The notes under the pieces were generated by a model, which saw nothing but the letters and a program-made list of their open reading frames with translations, was not told the origin of the DNA and searched no databases. Shown here piece by piece: positions 45,178 to 53,798 of a DNA stretch of 64,000 nt (the first letter of the stretch is position 1; every line of letters begins with the position of its first letter). The DNA comes from Amycolatopsis rifamycinica. GTDB taxonomy: Bacteria; Actinomycetota; Actinomycetes; Mycobacteriales; Pseudonocardiaceae. The stretch lies in NCBI RefSeq assembly GCF_000695625.1, contig NZ_JMQI01000061.1:1-64000 (forward strand), given 5' to 3'. The position numbers and the translations under genes were made by a program.

Positions 45178-45627
45178 ATGTCCGACTACTACGAGATCCG
45201 CCACACGGTCGGCTTCGAAGAGACCAACCTGGTGGGCAACGTCTACTACGTGAACTACGTGCGCTGGCAGGGCCGGTGCCGGGAGATGTTCCTGAAGGAG
45301 AAGGCGCCCGCGGTCCTCGAAGAGGTGCGGCACGACCTCAAGCTCTTCACCCTCAAGGTGGAGTGCGAGTTCTTCGCCGAGATCACCGCGTTCGACGAGC
45401 TGTCCATCCGGCTGCGGCTGGAAGAGCTCACCTCGACGCAGGTCCAGTTCGCCTTCGACTACGTGCACCTGCACCCGGACGGCGAGCGGCTGGTCGCCCG
45501 CGGCCGGCAGCGGATCGCCTGCATGCGCGGCCCGAACACGGCCACCGTGCCGTCGCGGGTGCCCGAGCAGCTGCGCGAGGCGCTGGCGCCGTACGCCACC
45601 TCCGCGGTGAACGGCAAGGGAGCGTGA
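45178..45627 (+). CDS. Enediyne thioesterase (hotdog fold, SgcE10/CalE7-like)
   Basis: The 149-residue protein resembles 4-hydroxybenzoyl-CoA thioesterases and has the E10 signature GFEETNLVGNVYYVNYVRWQ. The family lacks the usual acidic catalytic residue; here Asn/Thr/Arg of this segment occupy the site. It hydrolyses the PksE-bound polyene. Placement directly after pksE is the hallmark PksE-TE pair. It overlaps nothing but is 1 bp from the next gene. Confidence 0.95.
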   Translation: MSDYYEIRHTVGFEETNLVGNVYYVNYVRWQGRCREMFLKEKAPAVLEEVRHDLKLFTLKVECEFFAEITAFDELSIRLRLEELTSTQVQFAFDYVHLHPDGERLVARGRQRIACMRGPNTATVPSRVPEQLREALAPYATSAVNGKGA

Positions 45628-45628
45628 C

Positions 45629-46201
45629 GTGGGCGACGCCGGGGAAACCACCGAACGGACGGTGCTGAAGCGGCTGCCGACCCCACCGGGCCGGCGGCAC
45701 CTGTCCACTCAGACCGGCCTGCGCGAAGTGATGGCGCAGTTCGCCACCGGCGTCACCGTGCTCACGGCGGGCGGCGAGGCGGGCCACGGCATGACGGCCA
45801 ACGCGTTCTCGTCCGTCTCGCTGGAGCCGCCGATGGTGCTGTGCTGCGTGTCACGGGCCGCCCGGATGCACGCCGCCATCGTCAGCGCCGGCTCGTACGC
45901 CGTGAACATCCTGGCGGCCGACCAGCAGGACGTGTCCAAGTACTTCGCCGACTGGCGCCGCCCCAACGGGATGGCCCAGTTCGACTCGGTGAACTGGACA
46001 CCGGGGACGAAGACCGGGGCCCCGCTGCTGGGCGGGGCACTGGCCTGGCTCGAGTGCGAGCTCGCCGCCGTCTACGAGGGCGGTGACCACTCGATCTTCC
46101 TGGGCCGGGTGCTGACGTCGAGCCGCGGCACCGGGGACGACGCCCTGGTGTTCTACGGCGGCGGCTACCACGAGGTCGACGGCCGCGCCCGCGCGGCCTG
46201 A
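45629..46201 (+). CDS. NAD(P)H:flavin oxidoreductase (SgcE6-like)
   Basis: The 190-residue short-chain flavin reductase of the HpaC/DIM6 type has VMAQFATGVTVLTAGGEAGH, GMTANAFSSVSLEPPMVL and a C-terminal GDHSIFLGRVL. It would supply reduced FAD to a two-component monooxygenase. Similar reductases are conserved in chromoprotein enediyne loci. The GTG start lies 1 bp after the thioesterase stop with GGGAGCG upstream. No partner FADH2-dependent hydroxylase is obvious in the window, so it may lie beyond the right edge. Confidence 0.88.
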   Translation: MGDAGETTERTVLKRLPTPPGRRHLSTQTGLREVMAQFATGVTVLTAGGEAGHGMTANAFSSVSLEPPMVLCCVSRAARMHAAIVSAGSYAVNILAADQQDVSKYFADWRRPNGMAQFDSVNWTPGTKTGAPLLGGALAWLECELAAVYEGGDHSIFLGRVLTSSRGTGDDALVFYGGGYHEVDGRARAA

Positions 46202-46224
46202 GACCCTGCGACGAAGGGGACACG

Positions 46225-47322
46225 ATGCTGGTGGCGGTGACCGGGGGCACCGGTTTCCTCGGGGCGCACACCGTGGCGGCGTTGCTGCGCCACGGGCACC
46301 GGGTGCGGCTGCTCGTCCGCGACCCCGCGCGGGTCCCGGCCGCGCTCGGCCCGCTCGGCGCCGACCCGGCCGCGGTCGACGTCGTCCACGGCGACGTCGC
46401 CGACCCGGCGGGCGCCGCCCGCCTCGTGTCCGGTGTGGACGGTCTGCTGCACGCCGCCGGCGTCTACACCTTCGACCCACGGCGGCGCACCGAACTGCGG
46501 CGGGTTAACGAGCGCGGCACCGATGTCGTGCTCGGGGCGGCCCGCCGCGCCCGCGTCGGCCGGATCGTGCACGTGTCCACGGTCGGGGCGCTGTACCCCG
46601 CCGCGGCGGGCACGATCGGGCCGGGCACCCCGGTCGGCCGGTCGCGCGAGGCCTACCTGGCCTCGAAGGCGGCCGCCGAGACGATCGCCCGGCGGCACCG
46701 CGCCGAGGGGGCGCCGGTGACGATCACGCGGCCGCCGGCGCTGCTCGGCCCGCACGACCCGCACCTGGGCGACCAGAACGCGCGGCTGCGGGACCTGCTG
46801 CGTGGCCTGACGCCGATCTGGCCGGCCGGGGGCCTGCCGCTCGGCGACGTCCGGGACAGCGCCGAGCTGCACGCGCGGCTCTTCGACGGCCCGGCCGCGC
46901 CCGGCCCGGACTTCTTCGGCCCCGGCGGGTTCGTGACCACCCGCGAGTACCTCGCCACCGTGCGCGCGGTCACCGGCCGCCGGCTCCCGGCGGTGTTCCC
47001 GCCGGCCCGCGCCCTGACCGGCGCCGGCCGGGCCGCCGATCTCCTCCAGCGGTGGTGGCCGGCGCCCCTCCCGGTCCAGTACGGCGCGATCCACGTGTGC
47101 GCGGTCGCCGTGCCGGTCGAGCCGGGTGCCCCGGACGCCGGGGTGCCCGCCCGGCCGCTCGCGGAGACGGTGGCGGACACCGTGGCCTGGCTGGCCGCGA
47201 CCGGCAGGCTCACCGCGCGGCGGGCCGGCCGGGCGGCTCGCCCGGCGGAAGCTCGTTCGACAGTTCCCGCAGCCGGGGCCGGCTCCGCCGGCGCCGGCCC
47301 GACCGGAAAGGCAGTGGCATGA
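46225..47322 (+). CDS. NAD(P)-dependent epimerase/reductase (extended SDR)
   Basis: The 365-residue dihydroflavonol-reductase-like SDR has the N-terminal nucleotide motif VTGGTGFLGAHTVAALLRHG, the active Tyr/Lys (EAYLASKAAAE) and a C-terminal region rich in Ala/Arg. GAAGGGG precedes the ATG. It is coupled by ATGA to the next small gene. It probably reduces a ketone or epimerises an intermediate; the substrate is unknown. Confidence 0.82.
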   Translation: MLVAVTGGTGFLGAHTVAALLRHGHRVRLLVRDPARVPAALGPLGADPAAVDVVHGDVADPAGAARLVSGVDGLLHAAGVYTFDPRRRTELRRVNERGTDVVLGAARRARVGRIVHVSTVGALYPAAAGTIGPGTPVGRSREAYLASKAAAETIARRHRAEGAPVTITRPPALLGPHDPHLGDQNARLRDLLRGLTPIWPAGGLPLGDVRDSAELHARLFDGPAAPGPDFFGPGGFVTTREYLATVRAVTGRRLPAVFPPARALTGAGRAADLLQRWWPAPLPVQYGAIHVCAVAVPVEPGAPDAGVPARPLAETVADTVAWLAATGRLTARRAGRAARPAEARSTVPAAGAGSAGAGPTGKAVA

Positions 47323-47555
47323 CCGCGCACGAGGAGACCGAAGGCACCGCCCGCCCGTTCCGGCTCGTCCGGGACCCGCTCGCCGCGCCCGCCGCCGCAC
47401 CCGCCGCCGAGGCGGCCCCGGCGCCCGCCCCGGAGCCGCCGCCGATCGCGCGCCCGATGCCGCGCCTCGGCCGCGGCATCGTGTGGAGCTCGATCGTCGC
47501 CGAGATCGAGCAGGACCACCAGGAGCGCCTCGGCCGCCTGCGGGACGCGGCGTGA
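47319..47555 (+). CDS. Small Ala/Pro-rich protein upstream of carboxylase
   Basis: The 78-residue protein has a low-complexity Ala/Pro/Glu middle (APAAAPAAEAAPAPAPEPPP) and a compact helical C terminus RGIVWSSIVAEIEQDHQERL. It is coupled at both ends (ATGA with the SDR gene, GTGA with the carboxyltransferase), so it is translated. It could be a carboxylase accessory subunit, but no family is recognised. Confidence 0.6.
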   Translation: MTAHEETEGTARPFRLVRDPLAAPAAAPAAEAAPAPAPEPPPIARPMPRLGRGIVWSSIVAEIEQDHQERLGRLRDAA

Positions 47556-49255
47556 GCGGTCCGTCCGACGCCGGCGCCCAGCGCACCGACGAGGCCGACG
47601 TGGTGCCCCTGTCCGACGGCGACCGCCGCGGGCACGGGCACCACCGCCGGTCGCTGCCCACCGGCGAGGCCCAGGTCATTTCCCTGCACCCGGCCGTCGA
47701 GCCCGAGCCGGGCATGCCGTTGCTGCGCAAGCGGCGCGACGAGCTGGCCGCGCACGTGGCCGACGGCAGGCTGGACGCGGTGCGGCGGCAGCACTCCCTC
47801 GGCAAGTTCACCGCGCGCGAGCGGCTGGCCCTGCTGCTGGACGAAGACTCCTTCACCGAGATCGAGCCCTACCGGCGCCACCAGGCCCGCGGGCTCGGGC
47901 TCGAGGACAACCGCCCGTACACCGACGGCGTCGTCGCCGGCTCCGGCACGATCGACGGGCGCCGCGTGTTCGTCTACGCGCAGGACTTCACCGTCTTCGG
48001 CGGGTCGCTCGGCGAGGCGCACGCGGCGAAGATCCAGAAGGTGCTGGACCTGGCCGTGGCCACCGGTTCCCCGGTGATCGCGCTCAACGACAGCGGCGGC
48101 GCGCGCATCCAGGAAGGCGTGATGGCGCTCAACGGCTACGGCGGCATCTTCCGCCGCCAGGTCGAGGCGTCCGGGGTCATCCCGCAGATCAGCGTCATCC
48201 TCGGCCCGTGTGCCGGCGGCGCGGCGTATTCGCCGGCATTGGCCGACTTCACGTTCATGGTGCGCGACACCGGCTGGATGTTCCTCACCGGGCCGGACGT
48301 GGTCGAATCGGTGACCGGGCGGCGGGTGACCGCCGACGAGCTCGGCGGCGCGGACACCCACGGCCGGCACTCCGGCGTGGCCACCGTGGTGCACGACGAC
48401 GAGGAGAGCTGCCTCGCCGACGTCCGCTACCTCGTGTCGCTGCTGCCGCGCAACTACCTCGAGCCGGCCCCGGCCACGCGCGAGACCGGCGCGACCGCCG
48501 ACTGGCGGCCGCGGCTGGCCGAGCTCGTGCCCGCCGAGCCGAACCGGCCCTACGACATGCGCGACGTCTTCGCGGAGATCGCCGACGACGGCGAGTTCTT
48601 CGCACTGCACGAAGGCTGGGCGCCGAACGTGCTCTGCGCGCTGGCGCGCGTCGACGGCCGGGTCGTCGGCTTCGTCGGCAACCAGCCGTGCGTGCTGGCC
48701 GGCGTCCTCGACGGGCCGGCGTCGCAGAAGGCGGCGCGGTTCGTCCGGTTCTGCGACGCCTTCGGCATCCCGCTGGTCACCCTGGTCGACGTGCCGGGCT
48801 TCCTGCCCGGCGTGGACGAGGAGCGCGGCGGGATCATCCGGCAGGGCGCGCAGCTGCTGCACGCCTACTGCGAGGCGACCGTGCCGCGGATCCAGGTCAT
48901 CCTGCGCAAGGCCTACGGCGGCGCGTACATCGTGATGGACTCCCGGTCGATCGGCTGCGACCTGTCGCTGGCCTGGCCGACCAACGAGATCGCCGTCATG
49001 GGCGCGGAGGGAGCGGTGAACGTGCTGTTCCGCCGCGACCTGGCCGCGTCGGCCGATCCGGCCGAGCTGCGCGGGAAGCTGGTGCGCGAGTACACCGCGG
49101 AGTACCTGAACCCGCAGTACGCGGCCGAGCGCGGGCTGGTCGACGACGTGATCGACCCGGCCGACACCCGGGCCGCGATCGCCCGCGGGCTGGCCATGCT
49201 GCAGGACAAGCGCAAGCCCGGCCCGCAGCGCAAGCACGGCAACCACCCGATCTGA
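47552..49255 (+). CDS. Acyl-CoA carboxylase beta subunit (carboxyltransferase)
   Basis: The protein has 567 residues with an N-terminal extension of about 65 residues. The crotonase-fold carboxyltransferase shows ALNDSGGARIQEGVMALNGY, the oxyanion loops GPCAGGAAYSPALADF and RKAYGGAYIVMDSRSIGCD, and MGAEGAVNVLFRRDL. It transfers carboxyl from biotin to acetyl- or propionyl-CoA. The adjacent epsilon subunit marks the actinobacterial AccB/PccB type. The alpha (biotin) subunit is not in the window. It probably supplies malonyl-CoA to PksE and the aromatic PKS. Confidence 0.92.
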   Translation: MSGPSDAGAQRTDEADVVPLSDGDRRGHGHHRRSLPTGEAQVISLHPAVEPEPGMPLLRKRRDELAAHVADGRLDAVRRQHSLGKFTARERLALLLDEDSFTEIEPYRRHQARGLGLEDNRPYTDGVVAGSGTIDGRRVFVYAQDFTVFGGSLGEAHAAKIQKVLDLAVATGSPVIALNDSGGARIQEGVMALNGYGGIFRRQVEASGVIPQISVILGPCAGGAAYSPALADFTFMVRDTGWMFLTGPDVVESVTGRRVTADELGGADTHGRHSGVATVVHDDEESCLADVRYLVSLLPRNYLEPAPATRETGATADWRPRLAELVPAEPNRPYDMRDVFAEIADDGEFFALHEGWAPNVLCALARVDGRVVGFVGNQPCVLAGVLDGPASQKAARFVRFCDAFGIPLVTLVDVPGFLPGVDEERGGIIRQGAQLLHAYCEATVPRIQVILRKAYGGAYIVMDSRSIGCDLSLAWPTNEIAVMGAEGAVNVLFRRDLAASADPAELRGKLVREYTAEYLNPQYAAERGLVDDVIDPADTRAAIARGLAMLQDKRKPGPQRKHGNHPI

Positions 49256-49289
49256 GCACCCCTCCGAACCCCAGTACCCGAGGTGTCCG

Positions 49290-49508
49290 ATGGCGGCAAC
49301 CGAACCGGCCGTGCCCGGCTTCCGGGTGGTCCGCGGCCAGCCGGACGACGTCGAGCTGGCGGCCCTGGTCGCCGCGCTGCTCGTCGCGGCCGCACCCGTC
49401 CCCGTCCCGGCCCCCGCGCGCCCGGCCTGGGCGGACCCGGCCTGGCGCCGGGACGCGCCCCTGGTGGCGCGGCCGGGCGCGTGGCGCCTGTCCGGCCTCC
49501 CGCGCTGA
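49290..49508 (+). CDS. Acyl-CoA carboxylase epsilon subunit
   Basis: The 72-residue protein begins with the family core VRGQPDDVELAALVAALLVA, followed by an Ala/Pro linker and a short WRRDAPLVARPG tail. Epsilon subunits activate the beta subunit of actinobacterial acyl-CoA carboxylases. It directly follows the beta gene and precedes a strong terminator. Confidence 0.82.
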   Translation: MAATEPAVPGFRVVRGQPDDVELAALVAALLVAAAPVPVPAPARPAWADPAWRRDAPLVARPGAWRLSGLPR

Positions 49509-49540
49509 CCGGCCCCTGAGCGTCACTCCGGCCTCCCGCG

Positions 49541-49589
49541 CCCCGAGGTGGCCTTGGGTGAGGTGAACGCACCCAAGGCCACGTCGGGG
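49541..49589 (+). terminator. Terminator of the PksE-carboxylase operon
   Basis: The arms CCCCGAGGTGGCCTTGGGTG and CACCCAAGGCCACGTCGGGG pair with one mismatch around a 9-nt loop. It begins 33 bp after the epsilon-subunit stop, ending the operon that starts at pksE. Confidence 0.85.
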
Positions 49590-49618
49590 CGCCCTTGAGC
49601 GGCCGGACGGCCGGCGGC

Positions 49619-49786
49619 TCAGGCCGCCTCCCCGGCCTCGAAGACGTCGAAGGCGTCGAACTCGTCGCTGTCCCACGGCGGCGCCGGGGACCACCGCCGT
49701 GCCGCGACCGCGCGGGCCGAGGGGGGACGGTGCCCGGGGTCATCGTCCCGGGTGAAGATTTCGCCGTTGTCCGGACGCTCGGTCAT
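49619..49786 (-). CDS. Small acidic protein, unknown
   Basis: The 55-residue protein starts MTERPDNGEIFTRDDDPGHR and ends in an acidic DSDEFDAFDVFEAGEAA tail. GAGGTG precedes the ATG. It is the only minus-strand gene between 39 and 53 kb and is divergent from the next small gene. The composition is compatible with a leader-like or regulatory peptide, but no family is recognised and it may not be expressed. Confidence 0.45.
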   Translation of the reverse strand: MTERPDNGEIFTRDDDPGHRPPSARAVAARRWSPAPPWDSDEFDAFDVFEAGEAA

Positions 49787-49973
49787 CACGCACCTCGGGG
49801 GTTCTCGGCGGGCGGAAGTCGTGCCTGTCCAGCACACCTCGTCCGGCGCCGTCCCCGCGTCTCGCCTCCTGCGGACCGGCCCGGCTCGATCGGCGTGCCA
49901 GCGGCACCTGAGGCGCTCTCGACGCCGGGGGCGCACCATGGTGGGTCACCAGGAGTGAAACGGAGGTACCGCG

Positions 49974-50153
49974 ATGACCGCGCCCCAGACCCGGATCGAT
50001 CGTGAACCGCCGGTGGGCGGGCAGGCCGTCCCCGGACCCCGCACCGCGCCGGCGGACGCCGGCGGCAGGCTGGTCGCCGAGGCACTGGGGGAGATCCCCG
50101 CGCCGGCCCAGCGGGAGTACCTCCGCGACACGATCGTGCTCGGCTACAACTGA
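49974..50153 (+). CDS. Small protein, unknown
   Basis: The 59-residue protein starts MTAPQTRIDREPPVGGQAVP and ends in REYLRDTIVLGYN. CGGAGG lies seven bases before the ATG. It is first in a same-strand run leading to the DUF6235-like, 182-residue and FAD-enzyme genes. The RiPP machinery is too far away to claim it as a precursor. Function unknown. Confidence 0.55.
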   Translation: MTAPQTRIDREPPVGGQAVPGPRTAPADAGGRLVAEALGEIPAPAQREYLRDTIVLGYN

Positions 50154-50325
50154 TCCGCTGCCGGAGCCGCAAGATCCGAGATGCCGGGGCGGCTCCGGCA
50201 CCGCCACACTGGAAGCTGTTTCGCACCGGTGTCCCCGGCGCCCGGCGGGGCCTCACGGCAGGCCCCGCGAGCGGTCCGGGACCGGCCCCGGCTCGTCGGC
50301 GCGCGCTCGGTAGGGAGGCCAGCGG

Positions 50326-50652
50326 ATGGCTATGCGCCTCCAGCTCGTTGCGGGTGTCGAGGTGCTCGAAGAATGGGCGGACTCGGCAACCCAGGCTGAA
50401 CGGAACGTGCTCTACGAAGCATTGTTCGCAATCGGCGACGGTTCCGTTTTTCTCATTTACGACGTTTTCGGCGATCCCGAGGACATTTCGAATTTCATCA
50501 TTCTGGTGAAAGCCGACCTGATGGTGAAGATCAGGGTCCAGCGCGCCGAGTCCGCGTTCGAGATCCTCTACGTCGGCACCCTCGACGACGACGCCTCCGC
50601 GGCGATCCCCGAGATCGCGGCCGAGGTCGAAGTGGATATCGACGAAGCATGA
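50326..50652 (+). CDS. DUF6235-like small protein
   Basis: The 108-residue protein (MRLQLVAGVEVLEEWADSAT, QAERNVLYEALFAIGDGSVF, VKADLMVKIRVQRAESAFEI) matches my memory of the DUF6235 family of actinomycete proteins with no known function. GGGAGG is 7 bases upstream of the ATG at 50326; a second ATG follows two codons later. Base composition is lower in GC than its neighbours (for example TTTCGAATTTCATCATTCTG), which may indicate recent acquisition. Confidence 0.7.
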   Translation: MAMRLQLVAGVEVLEEWADSATQAERNVLYEALFAIGDGSVFLIYDVFGDPEDISNFIILVKADLMVKIRVQRAESAFEILYVGTLDDDASAAIPEIAAEVEVDIDEA

Positions 50653-50843
50653 CTCCGCCACGTCGCCCAGCGGGCACTGCTCCGATCGGCCGCGTCGCCG
50701 CCGGTCGGTAGGTCCAGCGGCGTGGGCGGTATGGCCCCCGCAGACGTGCATTCGTCATCTTGACATTGTCTCCGGCACTGTGAAATTCTCGGCTTGTTCG
50801 CAGTTCATGGGGGCTCTCGGGGGCAAAACAAGGAGGCTGCGCA

Positions 50844-51392
50844 ATGTCGTCACCGGAATTCGCCGGTCTGGATGTATCCGGCCGGGTCCGCGCGCGGGAC
50901 ATCCAGATGGCCGGGGTCGCCGACGTCCGCCGCAGGGTGCTGATGATCTCGGGCGCCATCGACACCACCGACCACGACGTCTCGGTCAGCGTCAACCTGC
51001 CCGAACCGGGCCGCTGGCAGATCATCAAGTCCGAGACCAACCTGACCGACCAGACGTGGGTCGCGATGCAGGTCGTCATGGACTCCGAGTCGACGTTCGT
51101 CAACGACCCGGAGTCGCTGGTGATGTCGAGGCAGTTCTCGAAGTCGTTCATGACGCCCGACCAGCGGCGGCTGACCTTCTACGGCGGCGAGGTCCGGCCC
51201 GGGGAGGCCGTGCTCAAGGTCTACGAGATGGAGACCAGCGCCCGCAAGCCGGCCTACTCCTATTCGCGGTACAGCCCGATCGCCACCGACAGCATGGAGC
51301 AGTCCCAGCAGACGCTCGAAGAGCTCGTCACGAACGGGATGCCCCGGCGGCCGATGGTCGAGCTGATCGTCCCGGTCACCGTGATCGGCTGA
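50844..51392 (+). CDS. Conserved hypothetical protein of the enediyne cluster
   Basis: The 182-residue soluble protein has no signal peptide or membrane segment. AAGGAGG precedes the ATG, one of the best ribosome-binding sites in the window. Features include VRRRVLMISGAIDTTDHDVS, a beta-rich middle and a C-terminal RPMVELIVPVTVIG. It may correspond to one of the uncharacterised proteins of known chromoprotein enediyne loci, but I cannot assign it. It precedes the FAD enzyme by 31 bp. Confidence 0.7.
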   Translation: MSSPEFAGLDVSGRVRARDIQMAGVADVRRRVLMISGAIDTTDHDVSVSVNLPEPGRWQIIKSETNLTDQTWVAMQVVMDSESTFVNDPESLVMSRQFSKSFMTPDQRRLTFYGGEVRPGEAVLKVYEMETSARKPAYSYSRYSPIATDSMEQSQQTLEELVTNGMPRRPMVELIVPVTVIG

Positions 51393-51423
51393 GCCGGATG
51401 CGGATCGGACACCGGGAGACCTC

Positions 51424-52764
51424 GTGAGCACCTTCGTCCCGGGGCCGCACCTGCTCGAGTCGCCCCGGGGCCGGGACTGGCCGCGGCTGCCCGCCGCGCC
51501 GGCACCCGGCCGCGAGGCGGTGCCGCCGGCGTGGGCCGACGTCGTCGTCGTAGGGGCGGGCCCGGCCGGGCTCGCCGTGGCGTCGGCGCTGTGGCACCAC
51601 GGGGTGCCCGACGTGGTCGTGCTCGACCGGGCGGGCCGTCCGTGCGGGCGGTTCTTCGACCGGATCGACCTGCTCGGCCAGCGGGTGCTGCGCTCGCCGT
51701 ACGAGCACCACCCCGGTGTCGAGGGCTATCGCGACTGCGAGCTGCTCGACTTCGCGCGGCTGCACTGGGGGCGGCTGACGCCGGTCGAGCGCCGGGAGGT
51801 CCGGATGGCGCAGGCCGGGCACCGCTCGGTCGTGCCGGTCGACGTGTTCGAGGCCTACTGCGACCACCTGGTGGACACCCACCGGGTGGCGGAGAAGACC
51901 TGGCGGGCCACGGTCCGCGAGGTGGTCCCGGCGGACGACGGCGTCACGGTCCGCACGGACCGGGGCGCGGTCGCCGCCCGCCACGTCGTGCTCTGCCCCG
52001 GCGAGGAGCGGCGTGAGGCGCCCGAGGAGTGGTGGGGCGGCGGTGCCGCGCCACCGGGGGTCACCTACTGGGACGAACGGGTCCCCCCTGCCGTCGAGCG
52101 GCAGGTGGTCGTCGGGGCCGGACTGACCGCGGCGCACCTGCTCTCGAACGCCCTCGCGGCCGGCCGGGAGGTGCACTGGGTGGTCCGCGAGCCGGGCGAG
52201 CGCTACCAGTGCGCCGACGTCAACTCGAAGTTCTTCCGGCCCGAGGGCCGGGCCCGGATCGGCAACGTCGGCTGGGCGGACCGGCTGCGGTTGATCGCCG
52301 AGTTCCGGCGGGCGTCGATCATGTTCGAGTTCCGCCCGCTGCTGGAGCGGGCCGAGGCCGAGGGGCGCCTGGTGGTGCACCGCGGCGAGGCGATCACCGG
52401 GGTGACGGCGGGAGCCGGTGGCACGGTCATGCTGCGGCTGGCCGGGGGACGCCGGGTCACCGGCGACCACGCGGTGCTCGCACTGGGCACCACGCCGGAG
52501 ACCGGCCGCGGGCTGCTGCCCGAGGAGGCCGTCGGCGAGCGCGACGGCTGGCCGGAGCTCGACGAGCGCACGCTGGCCTACGCGTACGCCCCCCGGGTGT
52601 CCGTGGTCGGCGCGGCCGCGGGCATGGTGCTCGGCCCGGCGGCCCGCAACATCGACGGCCACCGCGTCGCGACCGCCCGCGTCGCCGAGGCGATCGCGCG
52701 CAGCCTGCGCGGCGAGGCTCCCGTCGCGGCGCCGGCCATGGCCGAAGTGGGGGCCGGTGTCTGA
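51424..52764 (+). CDS. FAD-dependent NAD(P)-binding oxidoreductase (flavin monooxygenase-like)
   Basis: The 446-residue protein has an N-terminal FAD motif VVVVGAGPAGLAVASALWHH, a second nucleotide motif QVVVGAGLTAAHLLSNALAA and a C-terminal VSVVGAAAGMVLGPAARNID. This two-dinucleotide-domain plan matches flavin-containing monooxygenases and related lysine-hydroxylase-like enzymes. The GTG start follows GGGAGACCTC. Its stop overlaps the next gene start. It probably hydroxylates or epoxidises an intermediate of the enediyne or its substituent. Confidence 0.82.
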   Translation: MSTFVPGPHLLESPRGRDWPRLPAAPAPGREAVPPAWADVVVVGAGPAGLAVASALWHHGVPDVVVLDRAGRPCGRFFDRIDLLGQRVLRSPYEHHPGVEGYRDCELLDFARLHWGRLTPVERREVRMAQAGHRSVVPVDVFEAYCDHLVDTHRVAEKTWRATVREVVPADDGVTVRTDRGAVAARHVVLCPGEERREAPEEWWGGGAAPPGVTYWDERVPPAVERQVVVGAGLTAAHLLSNALAAGREVHWVVREPGERYQCADVNSKFFRPEGRARIGNVGWADRLRLIAEFRRASIMFEFRPLLERAEAEGRLVVHRGEAITGVTAGAGGTVMLRLAGGRRVTGDHAVLALGTTPETGRGLLPEEAVGERDGWPELDERTLAYAYAPRVSVVGAAAGMVLGPAARNIDGHRVATARVAEAIARSLRGEAPVAAPAMAEVGAGV

Positions 52765-53218
52765 CCAGGAGCCCTACGACTCGCGCTTCACCCTGCCCGA
52801 CGTGGACGCCCCGCCCGGGACCGAGGTCGGGGTCATCCTGCTGGGCCTGGAGCCGGAACGGCTGCTCGCGGGGCTCGGCTTCGCCCGGCTGGCCGACGAC
52901 CCGGGCCTGGTCACCCAGGTGGTCGACAAGGCCCGCCACGGCGTCTTCGCGGCCGACCTGGCCGGGCTGACCGCGGCCGGGCTGGCGCAGTGGCGGACGT
53001 GGCGGCCGCTGGTCGACGCCGAGCCGGGGGAACCGGAAGCGGGGGCGCTGCGGCAGGAGTGGGCGAGCTCGGCCGCGCGGATCGCGGGCGCCGTGCCGGA
53101 CGCCGGCCCGGCGGCGCGGGCGTACTTGACGGCCTGCTGGATCCGCCGGCACGAGATCGACCGGCTCGCCGACCGAAAGGAAGATCCCGATGTCGTATCT
53201 GAAGTCCCTGCCGGCTGA
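52757..53218 (+). CDS. Hypothetical protein coupled to AhpD-like gene
   Basis: The 153-residue helical protein starts VSDQEPYDSRFTLPDVDAPP. Segments include GVILLGLEPERLLAGLGFAR and AYLTACWIRRHEIDRLADRK. It overlaps the FAD enzyme by 8 bp and the following AhpD-like gene by 29 bp, so it is translated with both. Length and pairing suggest a partner of the AhpD-like peroxidase, but no family is recognised. Confidence 0.65.
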   Translation: MSDQEPYDSRFTLPDVDAPPGTEVGVILLGLEPERLLAGLGFARLADDPGLVTQVVDKARHGVFAADLAGLTAAGLAQWRTWRPLVDAEPGEPEAGALRQEWASSAARIAGAVPDAGPAARAYLTACWIRRHEIDRLADRKEDPDVVSEVPAG

Positions 53219-53729
53219 AACGACGCTGCTCCAGGTTTTCCGGGCCTACCCCGGTCCGGCGCGCCACCTGCTGGCGTTCCACGAAACGCTGCTGCGCGGG
53301 GAATCGCCGTTCTCGCCGGGGGAACGCGAAATGATCGCGGCCTACGTTTCGGGCGTGAACAGCTGCGACTACTGCCACGGCATCCACACCGTGACGGCGG
53401 AGGCGTTCGGGGTGCCGGAAGGCGTGCTGACGGCGGCCGTGGCGGACCTGGGAACCGCGCCGGTCGACGACAAGCTGAAGCCGGTCCTGGCCTACGTGGG
53501 CAAGCTGACGCGCACGCCGTCCCGGATGACCGAGGCCGACGCCGAGGCCGTGTTCGCGGCGGGCTGGGACGAGCGGGCCCTGCACGACGCGGTGCTCGTC
53601 TGCGCGCTGTTCAACTTCATGAACCGGATGGTCGAGGGCCTGGGCATCGAGGCCGACGCGGCGTACACGACGACGTCCGGGGAACGGCTGGCCGAAGGCG
53701 GTTACGCCGGGCTGGCCGGCATGCTCTGA
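53190..53729 (+). CDS. AhpD-like peroxidase-related protein
   Basis: The 179-residue carboxymuconolactone-decarboxylase/AhpD family protein has the redox motif SCDYCHGIH (Cys59, Cys62, His66) and NFMNRMVEGLGIEAD near the C terminus. This matches the peroxidase-related subtype. GAAAGGAAG precedes the ATG. It is the last gene before a perfect terminator. It may detoxify peroxides or quench radicals formed by the enediyne. Confidence 0.85.
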   Translation: MSYLKSLPAETTLLQVFRAYPGPARHLLAFHETLLRGESPFSPGEREMIAAYVSGVNSCDYCHGIHTVTAEAFGVPEGVLTAAVADLGTAPVDDKLKPVLAYVGKLTRTPSRMTEADAEAVFAAGWDERALHDAVLVCALFNFMNRMVEGLGIEADAAYTTTSGERLAEGGYAGLAGML

Positions 53730-53737
53730 AGCACTGA

Positions 53738-53780
53738 CGGAAGAGGCCTTCCCGCACGCGGTGCGGGAAGGCCTCTTCCG
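53738..53780. terminator. Perfect bidirectional terminator hairpin
   Basis: The 20-bp perfect stem (CGGAAGAGGCCTTCCCGCAC and its complement) has a 3-nt loop and TTGT follows. It lies between the converging AhpD-like and antiporter genes and can serve both. Confidence 0.88.
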
Positions 53781-53798
53781 TTGTCCTCAGTGGACTCT

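Noticed and set aside
39043..45708. 2221-residue minus-strand frame opposite pksE
   Set aside because: A shadow of pksE caused by codon bias; the plus strand has all catalytic motifs and the correct length.
50326..50652. Start at the second ATG (50332) of the DUF6235-like gene
   Set aside because: The GGGAGG site is spaced properly for the first ATG at 50326.
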